A stretch of 60,000 nt of DNA from Apostichopus japonicus (GCF_037975245.1 NC_092580.1:11501501-11561500), one strand, 5' to 3'. Shown: positions 26,616-38,488, counted from the first letter of the stretch. Translations and numbers: made by a program. The notes: generated by a model from the sequence alone, not told the origin.

Positions 26616-28333
26616 CTTAAATTGTGGGGAAATGATAAATTGCATGACATGGCATACAAGAAATGAAGTGAAAATATTTTATAACAGTTTTACATGCACT
26701 GAACATTTTATCCTTTATATGCAGTATGCCATATAGTCGGCAAATCTCTAAAAGTGACTTCAAATATATGATGCTGTAACTTAGGTTATCACTGCATGCT
26801 CAATTAAAATAAGAATACTGACAGATTGATGTTATAAATTCTCATTTCTTAGACAGGGCTAAAGAGAGGCAAGGCAACTGTTTCTTAGTGCAAGTTAAAA
26901 ATTGCCTTAGGTTTTTATTCAATGAGTGAGCACCACAGCATTTTTTTATTTCAGCATGCAAATGGCTAGCCAGCAATTTCCAAAAATTTAAAAGAGCGCC
27001 ATGGGGCTTTTTTCCAAAGTTTCAGATACTGCATTCCTGCTTTTCAGACGACTGATGTGACTATCATTTTTCAAACATTTGCACTACATTTCTCAATGTC
27101 TCTCAACTTTTCAGTAAGTACTCTTTTCAATAATCCCATACAGTGAGATTAACTTATGCATCTATGGAGACTTTCAAAGATTTCGAAGATAACTAAGAGC
27201 CACACCCAGCTTACTTATACTGTTTACCTCCTCCAACCATGTCTGTGGATTTTCGAAAACACAAAACAAAACCAGCCACTTCAATATCAAATCAGCCAAG
27301 TTTCAGACTGTAGATGGTGACATTCTGCTATGGTTAGACAAAGAAGTTTAATAACCGATATAATTATGAGGGCACATATGGCAACTTGGTTTAAGGGGTA
27401 TGGCAGTTGCTTGGAAAACATCATTTTTAAGGGCATCATGGCAAATGGTAAATTGTTGTTTTCAAACTTGAGCCAAGGTAGTGGACGGGATGGGATGGAA
27501 GTTTTAATGCTATCTGTATGTTTTGCACACAGGGCTATGCTGAAGCCTATAGTAGGTCAATAATGTACTTTCTTTACACAGTGGTGACTCTTTGACTGCT
27601 ACTGTACAAAGTTTGTCAAAGTGAGCTACCTGGCTGTACCATTTTGTACCATGAAGCATGTTCTGTTAAAAAGCTGAGTCCATTTCGGTTGCCGTGTTTA
27701 TTTACGAAAGTTTGCTTCACTCATTATTTGCAATGGGTTAATTCCTGTGCAAAAGAAGTATATACTTCAGCTTAATAAGGTAATTGTAGGGAGCCTGTCA
27801 AAGGTGTTAGAAATGATTTAGGCATTCATGTTAAGCATTGCTATGTATTTGTTTCTAATGGAAGGCATAATACAGCTTTAAGCAAAAACTGTGGTTCCTG
27901 AAGCCTATAAGTTTCAGTTGCAACTAATGCTTAGGGTAAGGGTAGTTGCACACTCTCAAGAAGGCAAAAACCTTGATAGCATTTGACATATCCTGTTATT
28001 GCAGTGCTATTGTTCATTTTGAGTACTATACTCTATGTAGTGTCACAAAAGAAAGTATGAAATTCAGTCCTTTCCAACAAAGCCTCACTGTTACATTTAG
28101 TGGAAATTACCATAACTTGTTGACATTCATTAATTCTCTATTTCAAACACAAAATAGGGTTAAAAATGACAAACACAAATAGAATCTCTGTGGTATTCAT
28201 GAGAGGCTGACAATTGCACCACAACAGTCAATATTCACAGTTTATTTGTTACATTGCCACTCAAACATAACACACGATTAAACTATTATAAAAAATGAAA
28301 AAGGAACATTTCAATGAACATGTTTATACTTAC
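26616..28333 (-). other. Intron of 1,718 bp between Kazal exons C and B
   Basis: Bounded by donor GTAAG at 28329-28333 and an acceptor AG at 26616-26617. I searched both strands for a further Kazal core (CG.DG.TY) and saw none. Short open frames such as 27330-27563 and 27946-28182 have no recognisable features. Confidence 0.6.
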
Positions 28334-28492
28334 CATTTGGTTGGCAAAATCCATCATGGTTTTTAATCAAATATGGATCCTGGCGTTCACACTTTGCTTT
28401 GTCAAGTTCACACTCATTAAGGTAAGTTGCACTATCACTTCCGCAAACAGGAAAAAACAATGACGGGCAATTTTTGGCACATGGAAGGGTTC
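28334..28492 (-). CDS. Kazal-module exon B
   Basis: A 159-bp exon with acceptor ...CTCATGCAG and donor GTAAGT, phase 1 at both ends. It encodes one full Kazal module: C-x3-C-x7-C-x10-C-x6-C-x14-C, with FPVCGSDSATYLNEC as core. The residue at P1 (Cys2+2) is Ser, an unusual choice for a strong inhibitor. The junction codons with both neighbouring exons read Gly, as at the other Kazal-Kazal junctions. The frame opened by the upstream Met at 28538 reads through the intron and is not the real start. Confidence 0.92.
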
Positions 28493-29492
28493 CTGCATGA
28501 GGAATAATAGGCTTAATACTTGAGAAACTGTGCCACATTCATGAACAAAATCAATTCTGCCCAGTATTTTCCTTCATGAATGGTAACAAATGAACTTTCA
28601 ATTTGTAAGAAACACACCCCTAGTGTTCAAAAAGTGAAAAAACATTTGGCAATTTGAAACATAGCTTAAAGTTGGTAAGGAAAACGAATGAACTTTCCAT
28701 TGTAAAAAACAAATCAGACTTTGAGACGTACTTCTGATCAACAGCCTCTGAGTTAGGGCCCATTGTGCAACACATATGAACAAATTCCTTCCCTGGGGAA
28801 CCATAGGTCATTCAACCATTAGATGTATTGTCTGCCAGTTGAATCGTGTGTTCAAATTACAATGGTGTGAGATGGAGACTTTTTTATTCCTTAGGTGGTA
28901 ATTGAATACTACATTATAGGAGAGACAACTAAAAGCTAGAGGCCATGGTGCATGTGATGCATATCATAATTCTATCATGATACAGAATGATACTTCCCTA
29001 AAACATAGTTCTGATGTAAATTTCCACTTCATTTACATTCAGCTACCCAGTACTGTACATGACCTGAACACATGGTCATCTTTACTGACTCAAATGCAGT
29101 ATTTGGAAACTTAATCTGAAATATGAAGAGTTTCTCAAATCTTGCATCTGTTAAACAGATGTGCCTGTCTAGTCTTAATTAAATAGAGTACACAATTGTT
29201 TGTTAACAAACATGTGTAAACAGCCAATTTTCTTGTTTTCGAAACTTGTGCAGTGTAAACACGATGGTGAAATAATTGTCATTGGCAGCTTTGCCCATTA
29301 TTAACAGGAAAATATCTTGACAGAAAAGAATAGCAAACAACATTTTCAACTGAACTTGGCCCTGTCAATGAAAACATTGAAATTGTAAAGAAAGTCAAGG
29401 GAATAGCCAGCCCTTAATTTTGGATAGATGCACTGGCAGTCTAAGTGACATTCTAATATGCATTCATCAAACGAACAAGTCTGTTTTCTCAC

Positions 29493-29654
29493 CTAGAGGT
29501 CTGATGAAGCATTTTCCCAGGTATGCAAGGTCAAGATCAGCATTGACCTTGCATTTATGGTACAGCAAAACGCAGTAACTGTAGTAGGTCTGATCATCGT
29601 TACCGCACACTGGTTCAAAGTATCGATCACATCGTCTGCGGCATGGGTCATTGG
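29493..29654 (-). CDS. Kazal-module exon A (most upstream exon found)
   Basis: A 162-bp exon with acceptor ...CATCTCCTTAG and donor GTGAGA, phase 1 at both ends. It encodes a full Kazal module: C-x3-C-x7-C-x10-C-x6-C-x13-C, with PVCGNDDQTYYSYC as core. The residue at P1 (Cys2+2) is Arg, so of the four modules this is the likeliest inhibitor of trypsin-like proteases (inference from the family's reactive-site rule). The exon has no initiator; it starts phase 1, so at least one more upstream exon, normally carrying a signal peptide, must lie to the right. I could not identify it. Confidence 0.9.
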   Translation of the reverse strand, partial: PMTHAADDVIDTLNQCAVTMIRPTTVTAFCCTINARSMLILTLHTWENASSDL

Positions 29655-29879
29655 CTAAGGAGATGAAAACAATATTTCTCTGTTAAAATCATCAGTTTGT
29701 TGTTATGCAACATTAAAAAATTCTTTGTGCGCAACATTTGACAGATTACAGGCAATTTATGTTCTGTTTTTATCATAATGTTCATCCTCTCAAAAATTTA
29801 CAAATCCTGATTCATCACTGAGATACCAGCAGTTGCATGTTATAAACAATATGTGGTGAACTTTATATACCTTTATGCT

Positions 29880-30200
29880 AGGGTTGGGCAATATTTGCTT
29901 TTTAACGTCACGATAAATAGTTCAAAAATTATCGCGATATTTCGATAATTACTATAATTTTTCCTTGTTGTTTTTAGTGTGTTCGCGAACACACTAAAAA
30001 CAACTGCCGATTTCCCACCAGTGTTTTTGCGCAGCGAAAACACCACCCCTGTTGCGTACGAGCATAATGGCGTGTGGGGTCCAGGGGCCCGCCGTAGGAC
30101 CCCGGTGGGGTCAAGGGGTTGAACCCCTTGTGTGGGGTCCAGGGGGCGAAGGCCCCGGAAAATTTTAGTATTTTCGCGTGTCTGGCGATAAAAAAATCGC
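29880..30200. repeat. Probable transposon-derived block with palindromes and GC-rich core
   Basis: It starts with AGGGTTGGGCAATATT, followed by A/T-rich sequence repeating TATCG/CGATA. It then has a perfect 38-bp palindrome at 29967-30004 (left arm GTTGTTTTTAGTGTGTTCG). The following GC-rich core has two GTGTGGGGTCCAGGGG copies and the palindrome CAAGGGGTTGAACCCCTTG. Composition differs sharply from the flanks. I could not find a matching right terminus or target duplication. Confidence 0.5.
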
Positions 30201-31628
30201 AGTTGAGGATTCAAAATACTGACAACTGTTTAATTTAAATTGTCACGAAACTGATGAAAATTTTAAAATGACAAGTTAGAGTAGCTATATTATGTGATAA
30301 AATGAAAAGAGATTTAATCTGTTTTACAATCTCTAAAAAGTTTAACTTACAAAATTGTCGATATTATGAAACAAACTACGTTCGGCAAAGCCCCGTTTCT
30401 AGACTGCCTAACCGGGTGCACTCAGTTAACAACTGCAGTGTTTACCCCTACTTAAATAACACGGTAGACTGCATGTGCTTTGAAGTTTCCCAGGTACCTT
30501 GCCAAACAACCCCCTGTCTAACACCTGTTTGTTAACATTTTTGGCACGTTTCCCAAAAAAATTTCATGGAGTAAACTATTTTGGCTCCACTCTAGAATTA
30601 ATTAGGTCAGTCAGTAAAGGATCGGTGAAGATATGCGAAATATTATCTTAGACGTTCAAGAAAAGTAGGTAAATATCCCCATAACATTATGGTAAGTAAA
30701 ACACACCTCAAGCCAACCGACTCCTCCGCATGAACAAAACAATCTATTCCCCATAATACACGAGGCACAGTCTATACCACACAGACATAGCACGATATCA
30801 AGGCCCCAATAGCTACAGTATGGCCATCTTTATGATAATAAACCTTGTAATACCATGTCTTAGGCTACTTGGCATGATCAACGTAATTCAAAATATTGTT
30901 TCCATGTCCTTGTAGAAAACATCAACTTCGCAAAATACAATTAGTTGTGTTTTTATTGTTATGTGAGATCCGTAACCGACGAAGTGGTTAGGCTATTTAC
31001 TGTACACTTAACTATGATAGGATATTAATTTTTACTTTTTTGGGGGGAATTTCTAGAAAATACTTTCTTTTTCCCCCGCTTAACTCCAGATGTGGTCTTA
31101 TGGTTTATTCATAAATGGGTGTACTAGAGCCTTGTTTACATGGCATTAGTTGCATTTAGCACGATATGTCAGTTTCGCATGAATTTTTTGAAAGTATTTG
31201 GCTCGATATTTCGTAAAAATTGGAAGGTGTTGGTAATTTCTCTACTGATTTTGCGAGTTTTTTTCTCTATACAGTCAATGTTGTGCCTCCTTTTGTAAAT
31301 TAGACTTTACGTCACAGTATGCCTCCAACTTCTATTGTCTTCTGCTCAGCGATATGCCCCAGAAGCTTCTTCAACACATGCTTGATAGAAAAAGCACAGT
31401 TCTACTACGTTAGCGAGAGCGAGCAGCGTTGTTTTTCTACTATCCTGGACATTTGTCGTTATTTGCTTATTACTGTACCTGAATTTACTTGGTACGGATA
31501 TGGTATAACATCTAACATTAACACCACCAAATAACCAGCAGTTCTATAGCATAGCCAATACCTTTATCACTGAACTTAGAGCTACTCCGACATCTTATAA
31601 CAGATACCAGTTAATACGCATTTGTACC

Positions 31629-31736
31629 TTACTGAGTTGTCACAACGGAGCACTTGTGTACACAGTCATATAGGCAGTGGCCGTACTTTTTCTTACATAC
31701 ACGGCAACCCAGGAGGCAACAACTACATAGCCTATG
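31629..31736 (-). other. Small cysteine-rich open frame, possible terminal exon
   Basis: From the stop at 31737-31739 to the TAA at 31629-31631 the minus strand reads 35 codons with eight cysteines spaced C-x-C-C-x3-C-x2-C-x6-C-x3-C-x3-C and several Lys/His. This resembles a disulfide-rich secreted peptide. There is no Met; an AG at the upstream side (minus strand ...CCCTGTCCAG or ...GCATAG) could be an acceptor. It may equally be chance. Confidence 0.2.
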
Positions 31737-33639
31737 CTACTGGACAGGGTCCCAACACAGTTTGTTTGAGGGTAGTACTGTACAACGTCCAATGAGGAGT
31801 GCAGTCGAGTAACAAAGAACTAAGACAGGTTAGTCTATGTCCATTTACAATCCCTTCAAAATCCTTATCTATTTTTTCATGATTTATAATTAAATAATAA
31901 TCCCTTCCACAATAGCATCATTGTTGTTTCAATTAGAATAATTGCAAGAAAGGAGAATGAGCAACAGACTTCTGAGTACAAAACTAGATTCTGACCTCCT
32001 TTAAAAAAGAGTACTAAAATAAGTCCACTATCAATGTAAAAAACAACCTATAGCATGGTGGGCTCATAATTGACGCACTTAAGGATTTGATCAACGATTT
32101 CTATGAAGGAAAAATTCAAATCACTCAACTGTATGTGTTTTTCATATGTGTAGTTCCTCAAAAATGTTATGATCTCAAAATATTTAAGGTTTTGTGCTTA
32201 TGCACCGTACAATTGAGCAGAATTTGACCACAAAATGTCTGCCGTGTCAAGTTCTTCCATACCCCTAAATTGACACATTCGTCGATAAGCTAACTGTAGT
32301 GTAGGCCTTAGTATACATCCATTGACTTTAGATGCTGTTTGCTATGCTCTTAGCCTTTAAGCTCAGACAGGTCAGGTCCCAGAGAGTAGTGTTATCATAT
32401 TAAGGTAATGTTGGTTATTTTTAGGGTGTAAGATTTCCAAGTGCCCAAAAAACGTGCAAAACTGGGAGGAGGGTGTTAAAAGCTTAAAAAATACCACCAT
32501 TTGGTCAGCAAATAGCTGAAATTGATTCAAACTCATGAAATATGTAATTCTGCTTGACTGCAAAAAGTTTAGGTGGCCTGCTGTATCGTTGCTAGTAATA
32601 ATTTAAGGTGCATCAATTACGGGGGAGCGTCATTTATGAAGCCTTTACTATATATGAAAACATCAAGCTACACCTCACACCTAATGTTATAAGAGTAGCA
32701 ACGGTTTCCAGCACAGGATTGAACACTGACAAATGATTTGTAAACAGTGTCTGATCAATTTGTTCTAGGCAGACTTTGCCTAGGCCTACATTTATTTATA
32801 TTGTCATCAGCTTTACTATCGTTCAACTAGCTTTAACATGTAAAAGGTCTAAAGTAAAGAGCACCTAGCCTAGGCCTTAATGTTCGTTAAGCTGACTAGC
32901 TGACTTGGCCGTAGATACATTGATAAAATCTGTACACCGAGCATTGCTGACGTACAATAGCAGTTTGTCCACAATCTTCTTGTGGTTTCTTTCATACTAG
33001 GTCTAGGTCCTACAGAACTAGGCTAACGTTATATACTGTGTGCCCAACGTTCGGGCGCTTGTGACTAAGTGTGACCGTACCTGAGTGTGTAGTACATCCT
33101 ACGCCGACTAAGTAGCTTAGGCTACGTTAGGCCAATCTTTCAAGACAAGTCACCACCATGGAGTGTCCCGTTTTCCTTCTAAAAGAAACTAAGCCTATGC
33201 TTCGTTATCCAGTTATATACAGTTATACGTGAGACGATATTGAATCATAAAACAATGTCCACTACTATGTTGTGGGCAGAAGAACATGAAGCACTGACTA
33301 ACGTACTTCCAACGCATGCACAATGAACTGCACTGTGCTACTGCTGTGATTGCATATATGTTTTTCAGACATGTCGACTATAATATGGGGGGGGGGGAAA
33401 TAATAAGGGATCGGGGCGCTATTACTAAATACACATATAGACAGGCACGTAGCCAAGGGGGGACCGCCGCCGCCCCCCCCCCCAGGCATATTTTTTTAGG
33501 TAGGTTTTTATGATATCGCTAGTAATTTCAAATAGAAAATGCTTAGATGCAACTTGCAAGGCCTGGGAAGTGCAATTTCCAGCCATCTGCGAGGCATTTT
33601 CGGCCAAAATTTTCTTTTACGCTTCGCGCCAACCTATGG

Positions 33640-33866
33640 GCGGAGTGTATAGCCTAGTGGTTAACGCCGGCGTCTCCCAGTCATGAGATCCCCGGTTCGA
33701 TTCCCCGCCGACAGCAATGTGTGTCGTCTGGCAAGGGTGTTGTTCAATAACAACTTCCCGACATGGACGTTAAATGGATGTGTGCCGAGAGATTGGCTTC
33801 GGTCAGTTGCGAGTCTATAAGCCTCCATGGCTTCTTTCGCGAGTTCCTGCTTGCGGGAAGATCACA
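33640..33866 (+). mobile_element. tRNA-derived SINE inserted in the MITE
   Basis: The head is tRNA-like: GGCGG at 33639 pairs with CCGCC near 33706, with A-box and B-box between. A tRNA-unrelated body of about 150 bp follows, ending in the long CATA microsatellite that serves as tail. It sits exactly where the host MITE is broken, with ATGG on both sides. Confidence 0.75.
33650..33704 (+). promoter_or_regulatory. Internal RNA polymerase III promoter (A and B boxes) of the SINE
   Basis: The A-box is TAGCCTAGTGG at 33650-33660 and the B-box GGTTCGATTCC at 33694-33704. Both match the tRNA-type consensus, at a spacing normal for a tRNA-like head. Confidence 0.75.
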
Positions 33867-33910
33867 TATACATACATACATACATACATACATACATACA
33901 TACATACATA

Positions 33911-33949
<39 letters not shown>

Positions 33950-34233
33950 ACACACACACACACACACACACATACATACATACATACATACATACATACA
34001 TACATACATACATACATACATACATACATACATACATACATACATACATACATACATACATACATACATACATACATACATACATACATACATACATACA
34101 TACATACATACATACATACATACATACATACATACATACATACATACATACATACATACATACATACATACATACATACATACATACATACATACATACA
34201 TACATACATACATACATACATACATACATACAT
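33864..34233. repeat. (CATA)n microsatellite with a (CA)n insert
   Basis: About 370 bp of CATA repeats broken once by CA/CACC repeats at 33911-33971. All long reading frames in it on both strands (Tyr-Ile-His-Thr or Cys-Met-Tyr-Val patterns) are artefacts. Confidence 0.98.
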
Positions 34234-34569
34234 GATGGCGCTACGCTTAGATAGTTTGCAATGCCGAATCTACAGTTTCGCCCCTCCCTTGGCAAATTCC
34301 TGGCTACGCGCCTGCTTGGCAAATTCCTCGCTACGCGCATGCATATAAATAAATTAGAGTGTATGTACTAGGAAGAATTCTGACAGTGACGCTTTGAAAA
34401 AAGTAAGGGCGCTTTGCGTTTACGGCAAAAAGCCAGATCATTTGTACATTTATGCATTCGACTTTGAAATTGAGGAATTTTGAGGAATTTGGCACCCAAA
34501 TGCGGCACACGATATCACCTTTGCGAGTGATGTATGTCAACTTTATTTATGTCAAGGACGTAGTGTTTT

Positions 34570-34705
34570 GTATTACGCGCCGGTACTTTCTTGCCATTAG
34601 AGTTCTCTATCAAGGAACTCTACTTGCCATCAAAGCCGTATATATACGGCTCTGCTTGCCATTAGAGTTCCTTTATAGAGATAATGAAACTCTACTTGCC
34701 ATACT
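34570..34705. repeat. Cluster of short repeated and inverted motifs
   Basis: CTTGCCAT occurs four times here, twice as CTTGCCATTAGAGTTC, alternating with the inverted GGAACTC. A perfect 18-bp palindrome, AGCCGTATATATACGGCT, lies at 34634-34651. No gene or known element is recognised. Confidence 0.6.
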
Positions 34706-34859
34706 AGCAAAGCGCCACCAGTAGGATGAGCGGCTTCAGTATATGTAACATATCGTCATTCTACCTACTTCAATTTCTATAGTATGTGTTGATTTGAATT
34801 TGGTCAGAACAATTACATATACACGACATACGGATGATGCGTACGTTAATGGCAAGCAC

Positions 34860-35570
34860 CGCGGATTAAATTAATTCGAATATATACATGTTATTAGCCA
34901 ATCATAAGGCTTAAACATATCCGCGTATTAATTCGAATATAAACACGTATTAATTCGAAAACATATGAGATTTATTCGTTTACATATGAGGATTTATTCA
35001 AATATATACACGTATTCAGGCGCGTATCCAAGGGGGGCGAAGGGGGCAGCCGCCCCCCCCCCTCCTTGAGCATATTTTTTATATATATTTTTTTAATGTT
35101 TTTATGAAATCGCTAGTAATTTCAAAAGAGAAAATGCTAAGATGCAACTTACAAGGCCTGGGAAGTGCCATTTCCAGCGATCTGGGAGACATTTTGAGCC
35201 AAAATTTTCTTGTACGCTTCGCGCCAACCTATGGTGGCGCTACGCTTAGATACTTTGCAATGCCGAATCTACGGCTCTGATAATTTGCCTAAATTTTCGC
35301 CCCTCCCTTGGCAAATTCCTGGCTACGCGCCTGTACGTATTAATTCGAATACATACACGTATTAATTCGAATATATATGCTGTTGTCTAGATCAAGTACG
35401 TTTGGCCTGGATGTACGTCAATAGAGACTAACTTTGCAATTTCTCATTTATTGCACTGGCAAGACTGAAAGCTATAAGACATACCAGCTATTGTCTGATT
35501 TAATATGCGCATGATAGCCTATTCGAATTAATCCGCGTATATATTCGTATTAATTCAAGGATATATTATG
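34860..35570. repeat. Degenerate AT-rich repeat based on CGTATTAATTCGAATA
   Basis: Variants of CGTATTAATTCGAATATA recur in both orientations on either side of the MITE at 35017-35333 (for example 34924-34942, 35338-35374 and 35519-35562). The repeat is partly palindromic through TTCGAA and TTAATTAA-like cores. Spacing is irregular. Confidence 0.6.
35017..35333. mobile_element. hAT-like MITE, uninterrupted 317-bp copy
   Basis: The termini are CAGGCGCGTATCCAAGG on the left and, inverted, CAGGCGCGTAGCCAGG on the right. The flanking 8-mers CACGTATT (35009-35016) and TACGTATT (35334-35341) match at 7 of 8. A poly-G/poly-C inverted segment lies just inside the left end. There is no coding capacity. 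It is the best reference copy in the window for the shared core (AATTTTCTTGTACGCTTCGC ... GGTGGCGCTACGCTTAGATA). Confidence 0.85.
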
Positions 35571-35808
35571 CGGTGTTTGTCCCATATGACTTGTCATATA
35601 CGTCGAATGCCTTCAAAGGCACTGTGTAGCCTCATTAAAAGCTGTTTAAAAGCTTTGTTACAGCTTTCAGAGCCTGGCAGACGGCCTCAAATATGGAGAT
35701 GTATGAAGGAACAACAAATGCCAATAGCGTGCGCCTGCTGTTTCACCCTCCTCGGGCTTTAAGTCCAGAAAGAACTCCATCACCGAACTATGTTCTGGCA
35801 CGATCTGG

Positions 35809-36902
35809 CAGTGGCGGCGGAACCGGGGGGGCTTGGGGGGGCTCAGCCCCCCCAATGAAAAAGTCGAGGGGGCAAATGCATGATAAGCCCCCCCAATATT
35901 TACCAAGGCTCCGAAACGTGCATCTGCCCATTTTTCAATGCATACTTGTCGATCTGTCCGATGCACACGTATACTATATAGGTGTAATAATTGTAGAAAT
36001 TGCTGGGGGACCCTGGTCCCTCGGCCCGTCCCCTGGCTATAGACCACATTGTCACCCCAATCGCGTCTTCACGCCCCGTGAAAAGTGGAAGCAGTGAGTG
36101 TGAGTACCGGTAAGCGTAACACAACTTCGTCTTAGGCCAATGACTTGCCTCATTTCAGCCAGTTCTCCAACATCCCCTTACTTAGTGGCGGAGCGTCCAT
36201 ATATACAGTCAGGGGGCGGATCCACCCCCCCTCCTGACGGACTCAAATGGACTGCTGGCGCCCTTTTCAGCTTTTCACTACTTTTAACTTATTCGCGATT
36301 ATTGACTATTTTATTGCGCTCTCATATACCTATTGACATTTGTCATATTCTGTTGGTGTATAATTTTCCGACAAAATGGCGACGACACCTATTTATTCAC
36401 CGTTTATCTGCAAATTAGCAAGGCCCGGAAAGGGTCATTTCCTGCAATCTAGGGAGTAACTTTACTCAAAAAATTTCTGTACGCTCCGCGCCAACCTGTG
36501 GTGGCGCTCCGCTTAGATAGTGTCGAAAGCGCCACTACAGACCATTCTTGCCCCCCCCCCGACCAATACCCCTAGCTCCGCCACTGCCCTTACTACACTC
36601 AAAAACGTCTTTGCGAGTACACTACGAGTAATAGCTACTCTCTTAAAACACCATCGAATATACAAATACAATGTTTTTACAAACTTTTACGTGCAATCTG
36701 AGAAATTGCAGGCTTGAGACCCATATTTTAGGGCTAGGTATTCGCAGCATAAAACACTCGGGAAGTGCCGTTTCCGGCCATCTGGGGGTTTGAAAAAACC
36801 CAAAATTTTCTTGTACGCTCCGCGCCAACTGATGGTGGCGCTCCGCTTAGATAGTCTCCACACATTAGCCCCCCCAATAATTTTTCCGTTCCGCCGCGCC
36901 TG
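35809..36902. mobile_element. hAT-like non-autonomous element with perfect 8-bp target duplication (outer)
   Basis: The left end is CAGTGGCGGCGGAACCGG; the right end, inverted, is CAGGCGCGGCGGAACGG. CGATCTGG flanks both sides (35801-35808 and 36903-36910). Removing the nested element at 36183-36586 and its duplicated target leaves about 682 bp. It carries one copy of the shared MITE core near 36755-36855. No transposase reading frame was found. Confidence 0.9.
36183..36586. mobile_element. hAT-like element nested in the 35809-36902 element
   Basis: The left end is TAGTGGCGGAGCG and the right end, inverted, CAGTGGCGGAGCTAGGGG. CCCTTACT is duplicated perfectly at 36175-36182 and 36587-36594. 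It also carries a copy of the shared core (36415-36520). Its position shows it inserted after the outer element did. Confidence 0.9.
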
Positions 36903-36910
36903 CGATCTGG

Positions 36911-38324
36911 TTCATCCGCCAGTAGCTTATGATATCGGAACAGCTAACAAAGATATTTGGTTATTAAATATAGGTGAACTCACGTCTGTATTTGAAAGGA
37001 TCAATTTGATCTTGAGACTGGACAGCATGGAGGATGCATATTACTAACTGTAATAGTATTAAGTCTATCCTCATTTCACCTGCATGGAGAAAATTGAGAA
37101 TAGGCAAATTGCATTATAAAGTGAAAAAAATACAAGAATTCCACATGTACGGGCGGGCAGGGTGAGGATGGCGAAGGCACGAACAAAACTCAAAAGCGCC
37201 TAGGTCCATAAATAAGAATTGACCTTTTGGCTAATAAAATGGACACTTTTCCTAAGTACAAGAATAATATTTGGAAACTTCTTTCACCCTATTTGCATTC
37301 TAACCCCCCTCGACCCCCACCCCCACCCCTACCCCGTATCAGTCATGAAGAATCAAACTATCTATAGAGTTTTACCAAAATGAATAACTACTTTAATTGT
37401 AACAACCCCCTAATATGGATACCAAATCGACAATGAAATGTCAAAAGAATCCGCACCACCCCATCCCCTCTCCCTCCCGTTCTCCCCCCTCGCCCGTTCA
37501 CAATTGAACACCTTCCTGTCAACAAATATGTTCTAATAGAAATATGAAGGTCCTCAAAATATCCGTGCATTCTTTTCATGATTAAAACCATCAAACTCTC
37601 AACTTTCCCCGGATTTAGTATGAATGCACAAATTTCAAGATTTAAACAGTTGTGATATAGCAATCGTGTTATGTTACAATTTGGCCGTGGGCATGACCGA
37701 CGATTACTTCACTTCCGAGCAGATTATGGGTGGAATACTGCAGCCAACCATTGAACCGGGATATACTTTACCTGATCTATAGTCCGACCGGTCCTCATAA
37801 TCAAATGCTGTGTGTGTTCTTCTCCTTTGTACTCTCAATAAGGATTATTCTCTCTTTGCGATGATCTAAGGGCACCCGTCTGCAACGTGAAGACATGAAT
37901 AAATTATTTCCAAGTGCCAAACGATCCTTTATTTATCTTAATGAGAGAGAAACGTCCCTGAAGGAAAACGCAGAAGCTTTCCCGCAGGGCCATGTAAGAT
38001 ACATTGCGAGGATATATGCTCCTGACAAACCGGACCTCCTCTTCCGACTCAACCCGAACCCGACCCCTTATAACTAATTACCCAAATTAACTAATTGCCC
38101 GCTTTGTCGTTTACCTCCATTTCATTAACAAAAGTCTGTTTTAAGTATCTCTTTCGAGATCCGGCTTTAGGAATCAAATATGACTTCGAGTTAGTTAGAA
38201 TCATGTTTGATCTCTGGAGTAGGGCAAATATGTCACCAAACCAGAACGAGTATTGTTCGATACAGGTGACAAACAGCGAAATTACGACCTTCCTTATACC
38301 GGTTTCGAACCTCTGGACGTACAA
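36911..38324. other. Intergenic stretch without recognised genes
   Basis: The sequence is unremarkable apart from C-rich runs near 37305-37340 and 37455-37495. Short open frames (37388-37663, 37895-38077, 38091-38324) show no motif. Confidence 0.5.

Positions 38325-38488
<164 letters not shown>

Larger units (their letters stand above)
29655..33441. other. Upstream intron or 5' region of the Kazal-mucin gene
   Basis: No further Kazal exon, signal-peptide exon or promoter could be supported here. The stretch contains a palindrome- and GC-rich repeat (29880-30200) and one small Cys-rich frame (31629-31736). The rest is AT-rich sequence without recognisable structure. If the gene's first exon lies beyond, this is intron. 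Confidence 0.5.
33442..34341. mobile_element. hAT-like MITE interrupted by a SINE and microsatellite
   Basis: The left terminus is CAGGCACGTAGCCAAGG and the right terminus, read inverted, CATGCGCGTAGCGAGG. The flanking 8-mers CATATAGA (33434-33441) and CATATAAA (34342-34349) match at 7 of 8, fitting a hAT-type target duplication. The core matches the element at 35017-35333, but is split after CCAACCTATGG at 33639 and resumes near 34234 with TGGCGCTACGC. The right end is duplicated in tandem (two copies of GGCAAATTCCT...CTACGCGC). No transposase is present. Confidence 0.8.

Noticed and set aside
30302-30535. A Cys-containing plus-strand frame as a gene
   Set aside because: The cysteines cluster only at the end, with no motif, splice context or repeat support.
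33640-33715. A functional tRNA gene
   Set aside because: A and B boxes are present, but the anticodon arm is poor and a SINE body with a microsatellite tail follows, so it is a SINE head.
33763-34348. Long frames of Tyr-Ile-His-Thr and Cys-Met-Tyr-Val repeats
   Set aside because: Translation of the CATA microsatellite.
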